Positions 1 to 7,915 of a stretch of 64,000 nt of DNA are shown in pieces. Below the pieces are notes generated by a model. It did no database searches and had not been told where the DNA came from. It saw only the letters and a list, made by a program, of their open reading frames with translations. The stretch comes from Streptomyces clavuligerus (GTDB taxonomy: Bacteria; Actinomycetota; Actinomycetes; Streptomycetales; Streptomycetaceae). The stretch is taken from assembly GCF_005519465.1 (NCBI RefSeq), contig NZ_CP027858.1, positions 6,435,001 through 6,499,000 on the forward strand. Reading direction: 5' to 3'. How positions within the stretch are numbered: the first letter of the stretch is position 1; each line of letters starts with the position of its first letter. The translations under genes and the position numbers were made by a program.

Positions 1-2
1 CG

Positions 3-515
3 GGACGGAGGACGGCCGCCCTGCCCACCACCGAGGTGGGCGGGGCGGCGTTCGCCCGGCTCCTCGACGGGCTGGCCCGACAGGCCCCCGACCTCTTCGC
101 CGAGGTACGCGACCGGCTCACAGGACCGAAGGCCACCGCCCTGGTCCGGGCCGCGGAGAAGGCGGGCGACGGCCCGCCGCCGGTCCTGCTGCACGGCGAC
201 TTCTCCCTGCGCAACACCGCCCGGGACCGGACCGGGCGCCCGGTGGTCTTCGACTTCGAACGCGCGGAACACGGGCCGCCCGAGTACGACCTGCAACGCA
301 TCTGGGGCGGTGACCTGGCCGCCATCCCCGGGGGCCAGGTCCTCTTCACCGCCGCCTACCGGGCGGCCCGTGCGGAGGACCCCGGCCCCCTGGACCGATC
401 CCTGCTCGACTACGCGCGGCTCGCCTGCGCCATCACCACACTCACCGCCGCGCGCCGCACACAGGACACACAGTTCGAGTCGGAGGGGCGCAAGATCCTA
501 GAGGGACTGACATGA
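3..515 (+). CDS. APH-like phosphotransferase, 3' part (5' end outside window)
   Basis: C-terminal part of an aminoglycoside/choline phosphotransferase (APH) fold protein. The reading frame is open to the left edge without a credible start, so the true start lies outside the window; an internal GTG exists at 36. The Brenner-like catalytic motif is visible as LLHGDFSLRN (catalytic Asp and the following Asn), and the metal-binding DFE-type motif as VVFDFERAEHGPPEYDL. These are the hallmarks of small-molecule kinases using ATP; the substrate cannot be read from the sequence. The stop overlaps the next start (ATGA), so this gene is translationally coupled to the HPr-kinase-like gene that follows. 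Confidence 0.8.
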   Translation, partial: GRRTAALPTTEVGGAAFARLLDGLARQAPDLFAEVRDRLTGPKATALVRAAEKAGDGPPPVLLHGDFSLRNTARDRTGRPVVFDFERAEHGPPEYDLQRIWGGDLAAIPGGQVLFTAAYRAARAEDPGPLDRSLLDYARLACAITTLTAARRTQDTQFESEGRKILEGLT

Positions 516-1564
516 CGACGCCCACACCGCCCCTGCTGCTCGCCGTTCCCTCCGCCGACATCACCTTCGCCGTGTACGCGGAGCCCCGCGTGGCCGAGAT
601 ACTGCGACGGATCACCGCCCCCTTCTATCAGCCGGTGAACGAACCGCTTGGCCGGATCTGGACGCTGAACCTCGTGTCGGAGAGCCGGATTCCGGACAGT
701 GGGCCCACCGGCGGCGGACGGAAGGGCGGCGGACAGAACGGGTACGGACCCGCCGACGGCAGGCAGGACGGGGGCGGCGAACCCGATCACGACATCGCGT
801 TCCACCCGGACGACCGCGTCCTCACCGTCACCGCCCCGCTGCCGCGGTGGCTGCCCCTGCTCGCCCTGCGGTGCACCCGGGCCGTGGCACGGGCACTCGC
901 CGTCACGGCCGGGGCGGTGCCGCTGCACGGGGCGGGGGTCGAGCTGGCCGGGGTGGGGCTGGTGCTGGTCGGCGGCAAACGGGCGGGCAAGACCACCGCC
1001 GCCCTGTCGCTGGTGCGCTCCTCCGGGGCCGCCCTCGTCTCCAACGACGACGTGCTGCTCCACGCGAGCGGGGACCGCTGGCGGATGGTGGGCGGGCCCC
1101 GCTCCATGGGGGTGCGCACCGACTCGCTGGAAGAGCACCGTCCGTCGCTGTACCCGGCCGCGCTGCGGTTCGCCGCCCGCTCATATCCGGCCAACCGGCC
1201 CGACAAGATGTTCCTGTTCCCGGAGAGTGTGATCGCGCTCGGGGGCGCGGTCCGGGCCACCGGCCCGGCCCATGTGGTCGTCGAGCTGGTGCACCGGCCC
1301 GGGGGGCCGGCCTGGCACGAGGAGCTGTCCGGAGCGCAGGCGGCCGCCCTGCTCCGCCGCTGTCTGGAGACCGCGGCCGACCGCCACCGCCCGGAGCTGG
1401 TGGCGGCGCTCGGCACCCCTGCCCCGGCCCTCTCCGACCGTGATCTGGCCTCTCTGGTGGGCTCGTTGAGCTTCCACCGGTTCAGCCATCCCTCGGCCGG
1501 CTGGGTGGACGCCTTCCTGGGCTTCGCACGGGAACGGGTGGGCCTCGCGGGGCGCGTGCGCTGA
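512..1564 (+). CDS. HPr kinase-like P-loop protein
   Basis: 350-residue protein with a P-loop resembling the kinase core of HPr kinase/phosphorylase. It shows AVPLHGAGVEL, then LVGGKRAGKTTAAL (Walker A, about residue 155) and a following SNDDVLL acidic motif, in the order seen in HprK-type kinases. The N-terminal ~90 residues are unlike HprK and contain a Gly-rich hydrophilic stretch (about residues 65-92). Stand-alone HprK-like proteins in actinobacteria often sit in peptide or small-molecule modification loci, and here the partner is an APH-like kinase overlapping it by four bases. Function beyond nucleotide binding or kinase activity is inference. Confidence 0.75.
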   Translation: MTTPTPPLLLAVPSADITFAVYAEPRVAEILRRITAPFYQPVNEPLGRIWTLNLVSESRIPDSGPTGGGRKGGGQNGYGPADGRQDGGGEPDHDIAFHPDDRVLTVTAPLPRWLPLLALRCTRAVARALAVTAGAVPLHGAGVELAGVGLVLVGGKRAGKTTAALSLVRSSGAALVSNDDVLLHASGDRWRMVGGPRSMGVRTDSLEEHRPSLYPAALRFAARSYPANRPDKMFLFPESVIALGGAVRATGPAHVVVELVHRPGGPAWHEELSGAQAAALLRRCLETAADRHRPELVAALGTPAPALSDRDLASLVGSLSFHRFSHPSAGWVDAFLGFARERVGLAGRVR

Positions 1565-1570
1565 GGAACG

Positions 1571-1616
1571 GGTGGGCCGGGCCCGTCTCCGCGTACGGCG
1601 GCGGACCCGGCCCACC
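1571..1616. terminator. Candidate bidirectional terminator hairpin
   Basis: A perfect 11-bp inverted repeat (GGTGGGCCGGG at 1571-1581, CCCGGCCCACC at 1606-1616) lies between the convergent ends of the HPr-kinase-like gene and the pyrophosphatase-like gene. There is no U-tract, as is usual for Streptomyces terminators. Confidence 0.5.
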
Positions 1617-1654
1617 GGGCTGCCGCGGAACGGACACGGCCGTGCCGCCGGGGA

Positions 1655-2056
1655 TCAGACCGGCGGCATGTCGTCCCGTCGCACCAGCAGACCGCCGATG
1701 CCCAGGACCTCGTCCAGCAGCCATCGGATGCGGTCGATCTCGTCCTCGGTGCAATCGAGGAGGACCTTCACTTCGACATCCCGCTTCACCAGGTCCGCGG
1801 TGAGGAATACACCGACCACGCCCGCGCCCCGGGCGCTGCCCCGGAACACGTCCACGCCCTCCCCGTCGCCGCTCGTCGTGCCGTCCAGATAGCCGTAGTC
1901 CACCGGATAGACCGCCTGCGGCACCCGGGGATGGCGGCTGTCCCGGGGACGGTCCACGACAAGACGCGCGGAGTCGCACAGGTCGTCGAGATGGGTGAAG
2001 TACCGCTGTCCTCGCGGTGCGCTGCCGGAAGAAGAGGTCCCGGAAGAAGAGGTCAT
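1655..2056 (-). CDS. Inorganic pyrophosphatase-like protein (degenerate)
   Basis: 133-residue protein with the core of family I soluble inorganic pyrophosphatase: VYPVDYGYLDGTTSGDGEGVDVF corresponds in pieces to the family's YPxDYGY and DGDPxD motifs. The middle acidic residue is changed (D-G-E-G-V-D). The protein is about 40 residues shorter than bacterial enzymes. It lacks the usual N-terminal Lys/Glu substrate-binding part and the later D-x4-D-x-K metal/phosphate motif in recognisable form. It may be a pyrophosphatase-fold protein with another role, or poorly active. The N-terminus is Ser/Gly-rich, and the ribosome site upstream of the ATG is weak. Confidence 0.65.
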   Translation of the reverse strand: MTSSSGTSSSGSAPRGQRYFTHLDDLCDSARLVVDRPRDSRHPRVPQAVYPVDYGYLDGTTSGDGEGVDVFRGSARGAGVVGVFLTADLVKRDVEVKVLLDCTEDEIDRIRWLLDEVLGIGGLLVRRDDMPPV

Positions 2057-2191
2057 GGAAGGGATCGTGCCACGCCGGACGGTCCCGCTCCGGTCGCACC
2101 CGGCCGACCGGGGCCGGCCCGTCTCCCCGCACGGGCCCGGTGCACGGAGCCACGGCTGTCCCCGGTACCGCGGGCCGGAGCGCGCGGCGGG

Positions 2192-2740
2192 TCAGCAGCC
2201 GTCGACGGTGCCGGGTGTGCCGGGCGTGCAGGGCTTCCCGGTGCTCCCGGGGCACTCGATGGCCCCGGGGGTCCCGGCCGCCGCCCGGTGGGAGACATTG
2301 GAGGTCAACTGCCGCAGGATTCTCTTGGCCTCGTCCAGATCCTGGGACGGAAGCGCCATCGCGTGGGACATGGCGCCCGGCACCGCCAGCGCCCGCCGGC
2401 GCAGCTCCGTCCCCTGCTCGGTGAGGCTGACATGCACGGTCCGCTCGTCGTCGGCACACCGTTCCCTGCGCACCAGTTGGGCGGCTCCCAGACGCTTGAT
2501 CAGCGGGGTGAGCGTGCCGTAGTCGAGTTGGAGCGTGGTGCCGATGTCCTTGATCGGTACGGTGCCGTGCTCCCACAGGACCATCATGACCAGGTACTGA
2601 GGGTAGGTCAGCCCCAGCTCCTCCAGCAGCGGGCGATAGCGTTGCGTCACCGCGCGCGAGGCCGCGTACAGGGCGAAGCACAGTTGGTCGTCCAGCGAGG
2701 CGGACTCCCCACCCGGCTCCCGTGTGTCCTCCGGGGTCAT
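2192..2740 (-). CDS. ohrR: OhrR-type MarR-family peroxide sensor
   Basis: MarR-family winged-helix repressor of the OhrR type, which senses organic hydroperoxides by oxidation of an N-terminal cysteine. The signature LCFALYAASRAVTQRYRPLL followed by LGLTYPQYLVMMVLWE contains that reactive Cys. The wing region DDERTVHVSLTEQG is also present. I chose the ATG at 2740 because it is preceded by GGAGGG at 7 bases; an upstream in-frame ATG at 2767 would add nine residues. The C-terminus has an unusual Pro/Gly-rich tail with three extra cysteines (about the last 22 residues). No ohr peroxidase gene is adjacent, so the regulated target lies elsewhere or is not ohr. Confidence 0.82.
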   Translation of the reverse strand: MTPEDTREPGGESASLDDQLCFALYAASRAVTQRYRPLLEELGLTYPQYLVMMVLWEHGTVPIKDIGTTLQLDYGTLTPLIKRLGAAQLVRRERCADDERTVHVSLTEQGTELRRRALAVPGAMSHAMALPSQDLDEAKRILRQLTSNVSHRAAAGTPGAIECPGSTGKPCTPGTPGTVDGC

Positions 2741-2812
2741 TTCCCTGCCCTCCGCTTGCGCACCCATCCGACGAGGCTACCTTTCCGATCAGGCAACCTC
2801 AACGCCTGCGTT

Positions 2813-2831
2813 TTACTTGTGCACCAGGTAA
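2813..2831. promoter_or_regulatory. ohrR: Candidate OhrR operator
   Basis: Imperfect palindrome TTACTTG-TGCAC-CAGGTAA (arms match at 6 of 7 positions) upstream of the leftward MarR gene, in a locally AT-richer stretch. Size and position fit an autoregulatory MarR-family operator. The assignment is inference. Confidence 0.4.
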
Positions 2832-3316
2832 TCGGGTAATAGTCTTCTGGTTCGATGGAGCCCGGAGGGTTCCCTTGAGCGGGGGAGTCGCGATGTCAGT
2901 CACCTGCGAGCCGATGTCGGTCACCTGTGCGTACGGACCGGCCGTACCGGCGTCCGAGCGTGCCCCGGCGCGGGCCGCCGCGGCATAGACCGCCCGCCCC
3001 GTGCGGGTCGCGTCCCCTGTCGGTGTACAGGTGTACAGCGGGTGCGCGCGGGGCAAGGGGCCGGGTTCCGCCGGACGGCGGCCCATCCCGCCGTCGTCCC
3101 CACCGGGGGCGGCGGTCGCGCCGCCTCTCCTGCCCGCAGCGTCACCCCTGTGTCCGTGCCCCGCGCCGCCTCCGGGCGACGTCCTGGGCAGTGCAGCGGA
3201 CATGTCACTCAGCGGATGGTGGCCCTGTCCGAAAACCACCCCCCGCGGGAACGCGCACCCGCGCCGTGGTCTCCACCCCACCAGTGACGCGTCTGCGACA
3301 GAGAGAAGGCAGTCCC
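2832..3316. other. Intergenic region with 21-bp-spaced direct repeats
   Basis: No credible gene is seen between the OhrR operator region and the PAS-LuxR gene. The stretch holds two near-identical copies of CGATGTC(A/G)GTCACCTG at 2891-2906 and 2912-2927. They are spaced exactly 21 bp, two helical turns, and are described under findings. A GTGTACAG doublet lies near 3023-3038. Confidence 0.5.
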
Positions 3317-4048
3317 ATGACCGTCGACCACCGTGCCGACTCCTCACCCTGCGCCGGCAGGAACCCCGTGCGCCCCCGGCGCTCCGGGGACCGGCCGTGC
3401 GCCTGTACCGCGAGCCTGGACGCCGCCCTGACCGTCACCGCCGCCGACGCCGATTTCTACACCTGGTTCAACCGCGGTTCGGCGGACACCTGCGGCCACA
3501 GCCTCTACGAACTGCTCCACCCCGGCGCGCCCGCCCTCCTCGGCCACCACTTCGCCCGCCTCGCCCAAGGGCACAGCGCCCGCTTCACCGAGCCCGTCCT
3601 CGCCCTGCGCACCCCCGACGAACTCCTCCCCGGACAGCTCACCGGCACCGCCGTGCACCCGCCGTCCGGCCCGGTCGGCTATGTCGTCACCTTCACCCCC
3701 GACCGGGTCCTGCGCCCCGGCACCGCCCGCCGCCGGGCCCACCATCTCTCCCCGACGGGCGCCCGCATCCTCGAAGGCATCGCCGCCGGAGCCTCCACCG
3801 ATCAGCTCGCCTCCCGGCTCTGTCTCAGCCGTCAGGGCGTCGTCTACCACGTCACCGGCATGATGCGGGCCCTCGACGCCCCCAACCGGGCCGCCCTGGT
3901 GGCCCGGGCCCAGTTCCTCGGTCTGCTCACCGTCGGCACCTGGCCGCCGCGCGTCGTCCCCGAATGCGTGCATGAGACAGGCCACCGCCGCCAGGCTCAG
4001 GGGGGAAGGCCGCACGACGGCGCCATCGGCGGCAGACCGGGCCGTTGA
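3317..4048 (+). CDS. PAS-LuxR transcriptional regulator
   Basis: 243-residue regulator with an N-terminal PAS-like sensor (about residues 30-130; YELLHPGAPALLGHHFARLAQGH is typical of the Streptomyces PAS-LuxR family) and a C-terminal LuxR helix-turn-helix (LSPTGARILEGIAAGAST through LSRQGVVYHVTGMMRALDAPNRAALVARA). Regulators of this architecture (PimM type) commonly control secondary metabolism. The ATG at 3317 is preceded by AGAAGG. An open frame continues upstream, but that part has the composition of a non-coding shadow. The signal sensed is unknown. Confidence 0.78.
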   Translation: MTVDHRADSSPCAGRNPVRPRRSGDRPCACTASLDAALTVTAADADFYTWFNRGSADTCGHSLYELLHPGAPALLGHHFARLAQGHSARFTEPVLALRTPDELLPGQLTGTAVHPPSGPVGYVVTFTPDRVLRPGTARRRAHHLSPTGARILEGIAAGASTDQLASRLCLSRQGVVYHVTGMMRALDAPNRAALVARAQFLGLLTVGTWPPRVVPECVHETGHRRQAQGGRPHDGAIGGRPGR

Positions 4049-4164
4049 CGACGGCCGTGTGCGGGCGGACGGCCGGACCTCGCCCAAGTCGCCCGAAGCG
4101 GTCCGGGATATCCCGGATAAAACCGGATGACTTACTCGGTGGGTCCTGTGTACGGTCACCCGAC

Positions 4165-4671
4165 GTGGAACCCCTTACCGAGAAACAGATACGCCGCTCT
4201 CTGATCAACTGTTCCAAGGGAGAGGCGAACCGCGTGCGGCTGCCCGCCGGATTCGCCGAGCTGGACTGGGACGACCTGGACTTCCTCGGCTGGATCGACC
4301 CCGGGGCCCCGCTGCGGGCGGTGCTCGTGGCGCCCGGGGCGGACGGACCCACCGGGATCGTGCTGCGGGCCCCGGCCGTCACCAGGGTCGGTGCCGTGCG
4401 CTCCAGCCTCTGCTCCGTCTGTCTGACCGGCCACGCCGCGTCGGGCGTCACCCTGCTCGTGGCACCGCTGGCGGGCCCCCGGGGCCGTGAGGGGGACTCC
4501 GCCGGCCTCTATATCTGCTCCGACCTGGCCTGCTCGCTCTATCTGCGCGGCAAGCGGCAGCCCGCGCTGCGCACCGTCCGGCAGGAGGAGTCGCTCACGG
4601 TGGAGGAGCGCGGCGCCCGGGCGATGGGGAACCTGGGCGCCTTCCTGGCGAGGATCGCGGGCACCGTCTGA
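4165..4671 (+). CDS. FBP-domain (EF-G-binding, treble-clef zinc finger) protein
   Basis: About 168 residues matching the actinobacterial FBP family, whose C-terminal zinc finger resembles that of FusB-type elongation factor G-binding proteins. Visible family features are the opening EPLTEKQIRRSLINCSKGEA, the WDDLDFLGW motif, and the paired cysteines CSVC and YICSDLACSLYLRGK that would hold zinc. The GTG at 4165 puts the start directly before this conserved opening. The frame is open further upstream, but no better in-frame start was seen. Likely a ribosome or EF-G associated factor; a role in fusidic acid tolerance is family knowledge, not shown here. Confidence 0.75.
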   Translation: MEPLTEKQIRRSLINCSKGEANRVRLPAGFAELDWDDLDFLGWIDPGAPLRAVLVAPGADGPTGIVLRAPAVTRVGAVRSSLCSVCLTGHAASGVTLLVAPLAGPRGREGDSAGLYICSDLACSLYLRGKRQPALRTVRQEESLTVEERGARAMGNLGAFLARIAGTV

Positions 4672-4696
4672 CCGCCGCCCCGGTCCGGCCGCGCCA

Positions 4697-4738
4697 CCCG
4701 CCCGGGAGAGCCACGGGAGAACCGGAGTCCCGGGCGGG
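4697..4738. terminator. Bidirectional terminator hairpin
   Basis: Perfect 11-bp stem (CCCGCCCGGGA at 4697-4707 and TCCCGGGCGGG at 4728-4738) with a 20-base loop, in the 79 bp between two convergent genes. Confidence 0.65.
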
Positions 4739-4750
4739 AGCGGGGGAGGG

Positions 4751-5962
4751 TCAGCCGACGGCGGGAGCGCCGCGCAGATGTGCCTCGACGAGATCCATCC
4801 CGAGCACGGCACCCCCGCTGTCGCGCACCGACGCGCGCAGCTCCGCCCGCCGTGCCCGCATGGCCGGGTCCGCTGCCACCCGTTCGACCGCCGACCGCAG
4901 GACGTCGGCGCTGAGCCCGTCCCAGGACAGCCGTTCGCCGAGGCCCAGCTCCCGGAGCCGGTCCGCGTTGACCGCCTGCTCACCGGTGAACGGCAGGGCG
5001 ACCGTGCCGACCCCCTGGTACAGCGCCTCCGCCACCGAGTTCATCCCCGCGTGGGTGATGAACGCGGTCGCCCGGCCGAGCACGGCGAGCTGGGGGAAGC
5101 GCTGCCGCACGGTGACGGTCGGCGGCAGCGGACCCAGCCCGGCGGGGTCCGTTCCGCCGACCGTCATGGCGACCTCCCAGCGGCCGTCCGCGAAGGCATC
5201 CGCGCAGACGCGGTAGAAACCGGAGCTTCCGGTGAGCGCGGAGCCCAGGGACACATACACCAGCGGAAGCCCTGGATGCCGCGGTGACCAGGTCCCCGAC
5301 TCCGCCCGTTCTCTGTCGCCCAGGGTGGGCCCGATGAACCGGGATTCCGGCCCGAAGCTCTCCACGGCGGGCTGGAAGGCCCGGGGCACGAAGATCAGGT
5401 TCAGGTCGTCGGCGTTCTCGTCCAGCACATCGGCCAGGGTGAGCGGGAACCCGGTCCGCCCGGTGAACTCCGCGCAGTCGGCCGCGAGCGGCTCCAGCGC
5501 GGGATGCCCCGGCCGGAGGCCGTCCGTCGTGCGTACGTTCAGCGAGTAGGTCCGGCTCGACGCGAGATACGGGACACAGCGCACCGAGGGGAGCCCCAGC
5601 GACCGGGCGGTCAGCCGGCCGGGCCAGTTGGTGGAGTCGTAGACGATCACGTCCGGCGGGTCGGCGGCACAGTGCCGGTGCAGTGCCTCCTGGGCGGCGG
5701 CCATGGCGGCGGTGTAGTGCCGCGCCCAGACGCCCATGGCGGCCGGTCCGCCGATCGGGCCGCTCACCGGCGCGGCCTCGAACGGCGGCGGACCGGGCAG
5801 CTCCACCCACCGGGCGCCGGTGGCGGCCACCTCCGCGGCGTGGTCCGCGCAGGTGGCGAACTCCACCCGGTGGCCGCGTCGGACGGCCTCCTCGGCCAGC
5901 GGCAGCATGGGATTGATGTGCCCTTGCCCGATCAGGACGACGAAGAGCAGACGCAGGGACAT
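4751..5962 (-). CDS. MGT-type macrolide glycosyltransferase (GT1 family)
   Basis: 403-residue GT-B fold glycosyltransferase. The N-terminal acceptor half begins RLLFVVLIGQGHINPMLPLA, and the C-terminal nucleotide-sugar half holds FPQLAVLGRATAFITHAGMNS-VAEAL followed by GVGTVALPFTGEQAVNADRL. This matches the macrolide-inactivating MGT/OleD group, which transfers a sugar from a UDP-sugar to hydroxyls of macrolides and other lipophilic acceptors in the cytoplasm. The conserved His near the N-terminus (GHINP) would be the catalytic base. The gene stands alone, convergent with the FBP gene. It may be a resistance or xenobiotic glycosylation enzyme, not a pathway enzyme. Confidence 0.88.
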   Translation of the reverse strand: MSLRLLFVVLIGQGHINPMLPLAEEAVRRGHRVEFATCADHAAEVAATGARWVELPGPPPFEAAPVSGPIGGPAAMGVWARHYTAAMAAAQEALHRHCAADPPDVIVYDSTNWPGRLTARSLGLPSVRCVPYLASSRTYSLNVRTTDGLRPGHPALEPLAADCAEFTGRTGFPLTLADVLDENADDLNLIFVPRAFQPAVESFGPESRFIGPTLGDRERAESGTWSPRHPGLPLVYVSLGSALTGSSGFYRVCADAFADGRWEVAMTVGGTDPAGLGPLPPTVTVRQRFPQLAVLGRATAFITHAGMNSVAEALYQGVGTVALPFTGEQAVNADRLRELGLGERLSWDGLSADVLRSAVERVAADPAMRARRAELRASVRDSGGAVLGMDLVEAHLRGAPAVG

Positions 5963-6049
5963 GGAACGACCGTATCCCCGCCGGGGACATCGGTCACCCC
6001 GTTTCCGCCCGCGCTCCGCCGGGGCGGGCCGAAGTCAATTCCCTTGGTG

Positions 6050-6265
6050 TCAGAGGGCGTTGATGTGGAAGACGCCGCACTGCGCGGACGGCGACAGGGA
6101 GATCCCTCCGGCGTTGCACCCCGCGACCACGTCGGGGCTCTGCTCGGTGGTGATGATGAGATCGCCGAACTCGATCGTGGACGCGGCGGACGCGGCGGGT
6201 GCGGCGCCGAGCAGCAGCCCGGCGGCGGCCAGGGCGAGCGCGGCGAGGGCGGTACGGATGCGCAT
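6050..6265 (-). CDS. Small secreted protein, function unknown
   Basis: 71-residue protein with a clear Sec signal peptide (MRIRTALAALALAAAGLLLG, then an Ala-rich cleavage region APAASA) and a mature part of about 45 residues containing two cysteines, probably a disulfide. The ATG at 6265 is preceded by AAGGAA. The mature part resembles the short secreted peptides common in Streptomyces, but I recognise no family. It lies just upstream of the divergent glycosyltransferase promoter side and has no operon partner. Confidence 0.65.
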   Translation of the reverse strand: MRIRTALAALALAAAGLLLGAAPAASAASTIEFGDLIITTEQSPDVVAGCNAGGISLSPSAQCGVFHINAL

Positions 6266-6500
6266 GTCGTTCCTTGGGGAGAGGGATGGGCCGTCCGGGG
6301 GCGGGTGATCCGACGATCGGACCGTATGTCCGACAGGTGGGGGCGCGGACCTGCCGCGCCCGGCCCGCACCCGATCGGATCAGCGGCCTTCACCGGACCG
6401 GCCGCCGGGCCCCGCGCCGGGGGCGTGCCGCGAGCCGGTCCGGCGGCTCAGGAGGAGAGCCCCGGGAAGTGGACCCCGCCGACCGGTTCCGCGCACTTGC

Positions 6501-6528
6501 CCCGGACGGTCCACCCCGGACGGTCCAC
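6501..6528. promoter_or_regulatory. Tandem GGACGGTCC palindromes upstream of the stress protein gene
   Basis: Two perfect adjacent copies of CCCGGACGGTCCAC (6501-6514 and 6515-6528), each containing the palindrome GGAC-G-GTCC. They lie about 155 bp upstream of the universal stress protein start. The GGAC/GTCC half-sites recall DevR/DosR (OsdR) boxes, and a DevR-type regulator is encoded 6 kb away. The assignment is inference. Confidence 0.4.
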
Positions 6529-6640
6529 GTCGGCCGGGGCCGTCCGGCGGTCGGCGGGAGGAGGGCGGTGTCCCACCCGAACGGCGCAGCGGGCCCGGTG
6601 GCCCCGCGCACGGGGGAGGAGGGCGCCCCATGCTGGACGG

Positions 6641-6658
6641 GGGACCGTACCGGCTCCC
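6641..6658. promoter_or_regulatory. DevR-box-like inverted repeat before the stress protein gene
   Basis: GGGACCGTACCGGCTCCC is an imperfect inverted repeat of GGGA(C/G) half-sites, similar in layout to the GGGAC-type half-sites of mycobacterial DosR boxes. It ends 23 bp before the ATG of the universal stress protein. Confidence 0.35.
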
Positions 6659-6681
6659 CACGGTTCCAGGAGGTGCGCGCC

Positions 6682-7632
6682 ATGTCCCGCAGCGTCGCCG
6701 TCGGGCTCGACGGCTCTCCGGAGAGTCTGGCCGCAGCGGCGTGGGCGGCCGAGGAGGCCCGGCTGCGCGGGCTGCCGCTGAGGCTGGTCAGTGTCTGGGA
6801 GTCGGTGCCGCTGCTCCAGGTGCCCTTCATGGGCGCCGAGACCCGGCGGGAGGAGTCGGAGCAACTGCCGCAGGACACCGCCGCCGAGCTGCGCGCCCGC
6901 CACCCCGGCCTCGATGTCGTCTGGGAGCAGTTGACCGGCCGTCCGGGCGAGTTGCTGCCCGAGGCGGCGGCGGAGGCCGAGTTGCTGGTGCTCGGCTCCC
7001 GGGGGCTCAGCGGTATCGGCGGTTTCCTGCTCGGCTCGGTGGGCCAGCAGGTGGTCGCCCGCGCCGGGCGCCCCGTGGTCCTGGTGCGGGCGGCGGCCGA
7101 TGGGCACACCGGGCGCACCGGGCCCGCGGAGCGGGACGGAGCCACCGCGGGGCGGGGCGAGGCGGCCGAGGGCCGTGGCGGTGCCGTCGCGGGCCCTGGC
7201 GGGGCCGTGGTGCTGGGTCTCGACGCCAACGCCCCGGACGACGGGCCGATCATGTTCGCCTTCGAGGCCGCCGCCCGCCGTGGGACGGCCCTGCGGGTGG
7301 TCCACGGCTGGAGCCTGCCACCGTACTTCGCCTATGGGCTGCCCCCGGACCCGGAGCTGAACGAGGAACTGGGCCGCGCCGAATCCGCCGTCCTCCAGGA
7401 GGCGTTGCGCCCCTGGCGGCAGAAGTACCCCCCGGTCGAGGTGATCGCCGACGCGCTGCCCGGCAAGGCCGCGGACCTCCTGGTCTCGGCGGCCCGGGAG
7501 ACGGACGCGGCGCTCCTCGTCGTCGGCCGCCGCATCCGGCGGGCCACGCGCTTCGGCGGACGGATCGGCTCCGTCACCCACGCCGTCCTGCACCACTCCA
7601 CCGTTCCGGTGGCGGTCGTTCCGCACCCCTGA
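6682..7632 (+). CDS. Tandem universal stress protein
   Basis: 316-residue protein with two universal stress protein domains (about residues 1-140 and 170-316). The first has the ATP-binding signature GSRGLSGIGGFLLGSVGQQV (G-x2-G-x9-GS). The second ends GRRIRRATRFGGRIGSVTHAV, a related but altered form. A Gly/Arg/Ala-rich linker (about residues 142-170) joins them. The ATG at 6682 follows a strong AGGAGGTG. In actinobacteria such tandem proteins are classic members of the DosR/DevR (OsdR) hypoxia/NO regulon, which fits the devRS pair in this window and the operator-like repeats upstream. Confidence 0.88.
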   Translation: MSRSVAVGLDGSPESLAAAAWAAEEARLRGLPLRLVSVWESVPLLQVPFMGAETRREESEQLPQDTAAELRARHPGLDVVWEQLTGRPGELLPEAAAEAELLVLGSRGLSGIGGFLLGSVGQQVVARAGRPVVLVRAAADGHTGRTGPAERDGATAGRGEAAEGRGGAVAGPGGAVVLGLDANAPDDGPIMFAFEAAARRGTALRVVHGWSLPPYFAYGLPPDPELNEELGRAESAVLQEALRPWRQKYPPVEVIADALPGKAADLLVSAARETDAALLVVGRRIRRATRFGGRIGSVTHAVLHHSTVPVAVVPHP

Positions 7633-7915
7633 ACCCGGCGGGAACGCGGCGGGGCGGGTGCCCTGTGTCACATCGCCCCGCGGGAGTCATACGAGTATCC
7701 CAAGAGTGCTGGCCGGATTGAACCGCACCCATGGCCCAGCCGTTCTCGTCACTGAACTGCACAGTCGCTGTGCGTAGTTGAATATTCCATAAAGCGAGAT
7801 TAAGTTTAAGTCAAAGTGGAATCAAGATGAACCTTTGGTGAAGAGATAGCCGTACTACTAGACATAGTGAGGCGCACAGAAAGCCTCAGCCCTCCTCAGC
7901 ATCGGAGGTCGGCAT
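7633..7915. promoter_or_regulatory. AT-rich promoter region of the DUF6328 gene
   Basis: 283 bp without a gene. Positions about 7770-7870 are strikingly AT-rich for this chromosome (runs such as GAATATTCCATAAAG and TTAAGTTTAAGTC), indicating a promoter and upstream element. The strong ribosome site GGAGGT lies at 7904-7909, just before the ATG at 7916. I could not assign -35/-10 elements with confidence. Confidence 0.5.

Noticed and set aside
2927..3316. N-terminal extension of the PAS-LuxR gene
   Set aside because: The extension is Arg/Pro-rich with no motif; ATG 3317 has a good ribosome site and starts shortly before the sensor domain.
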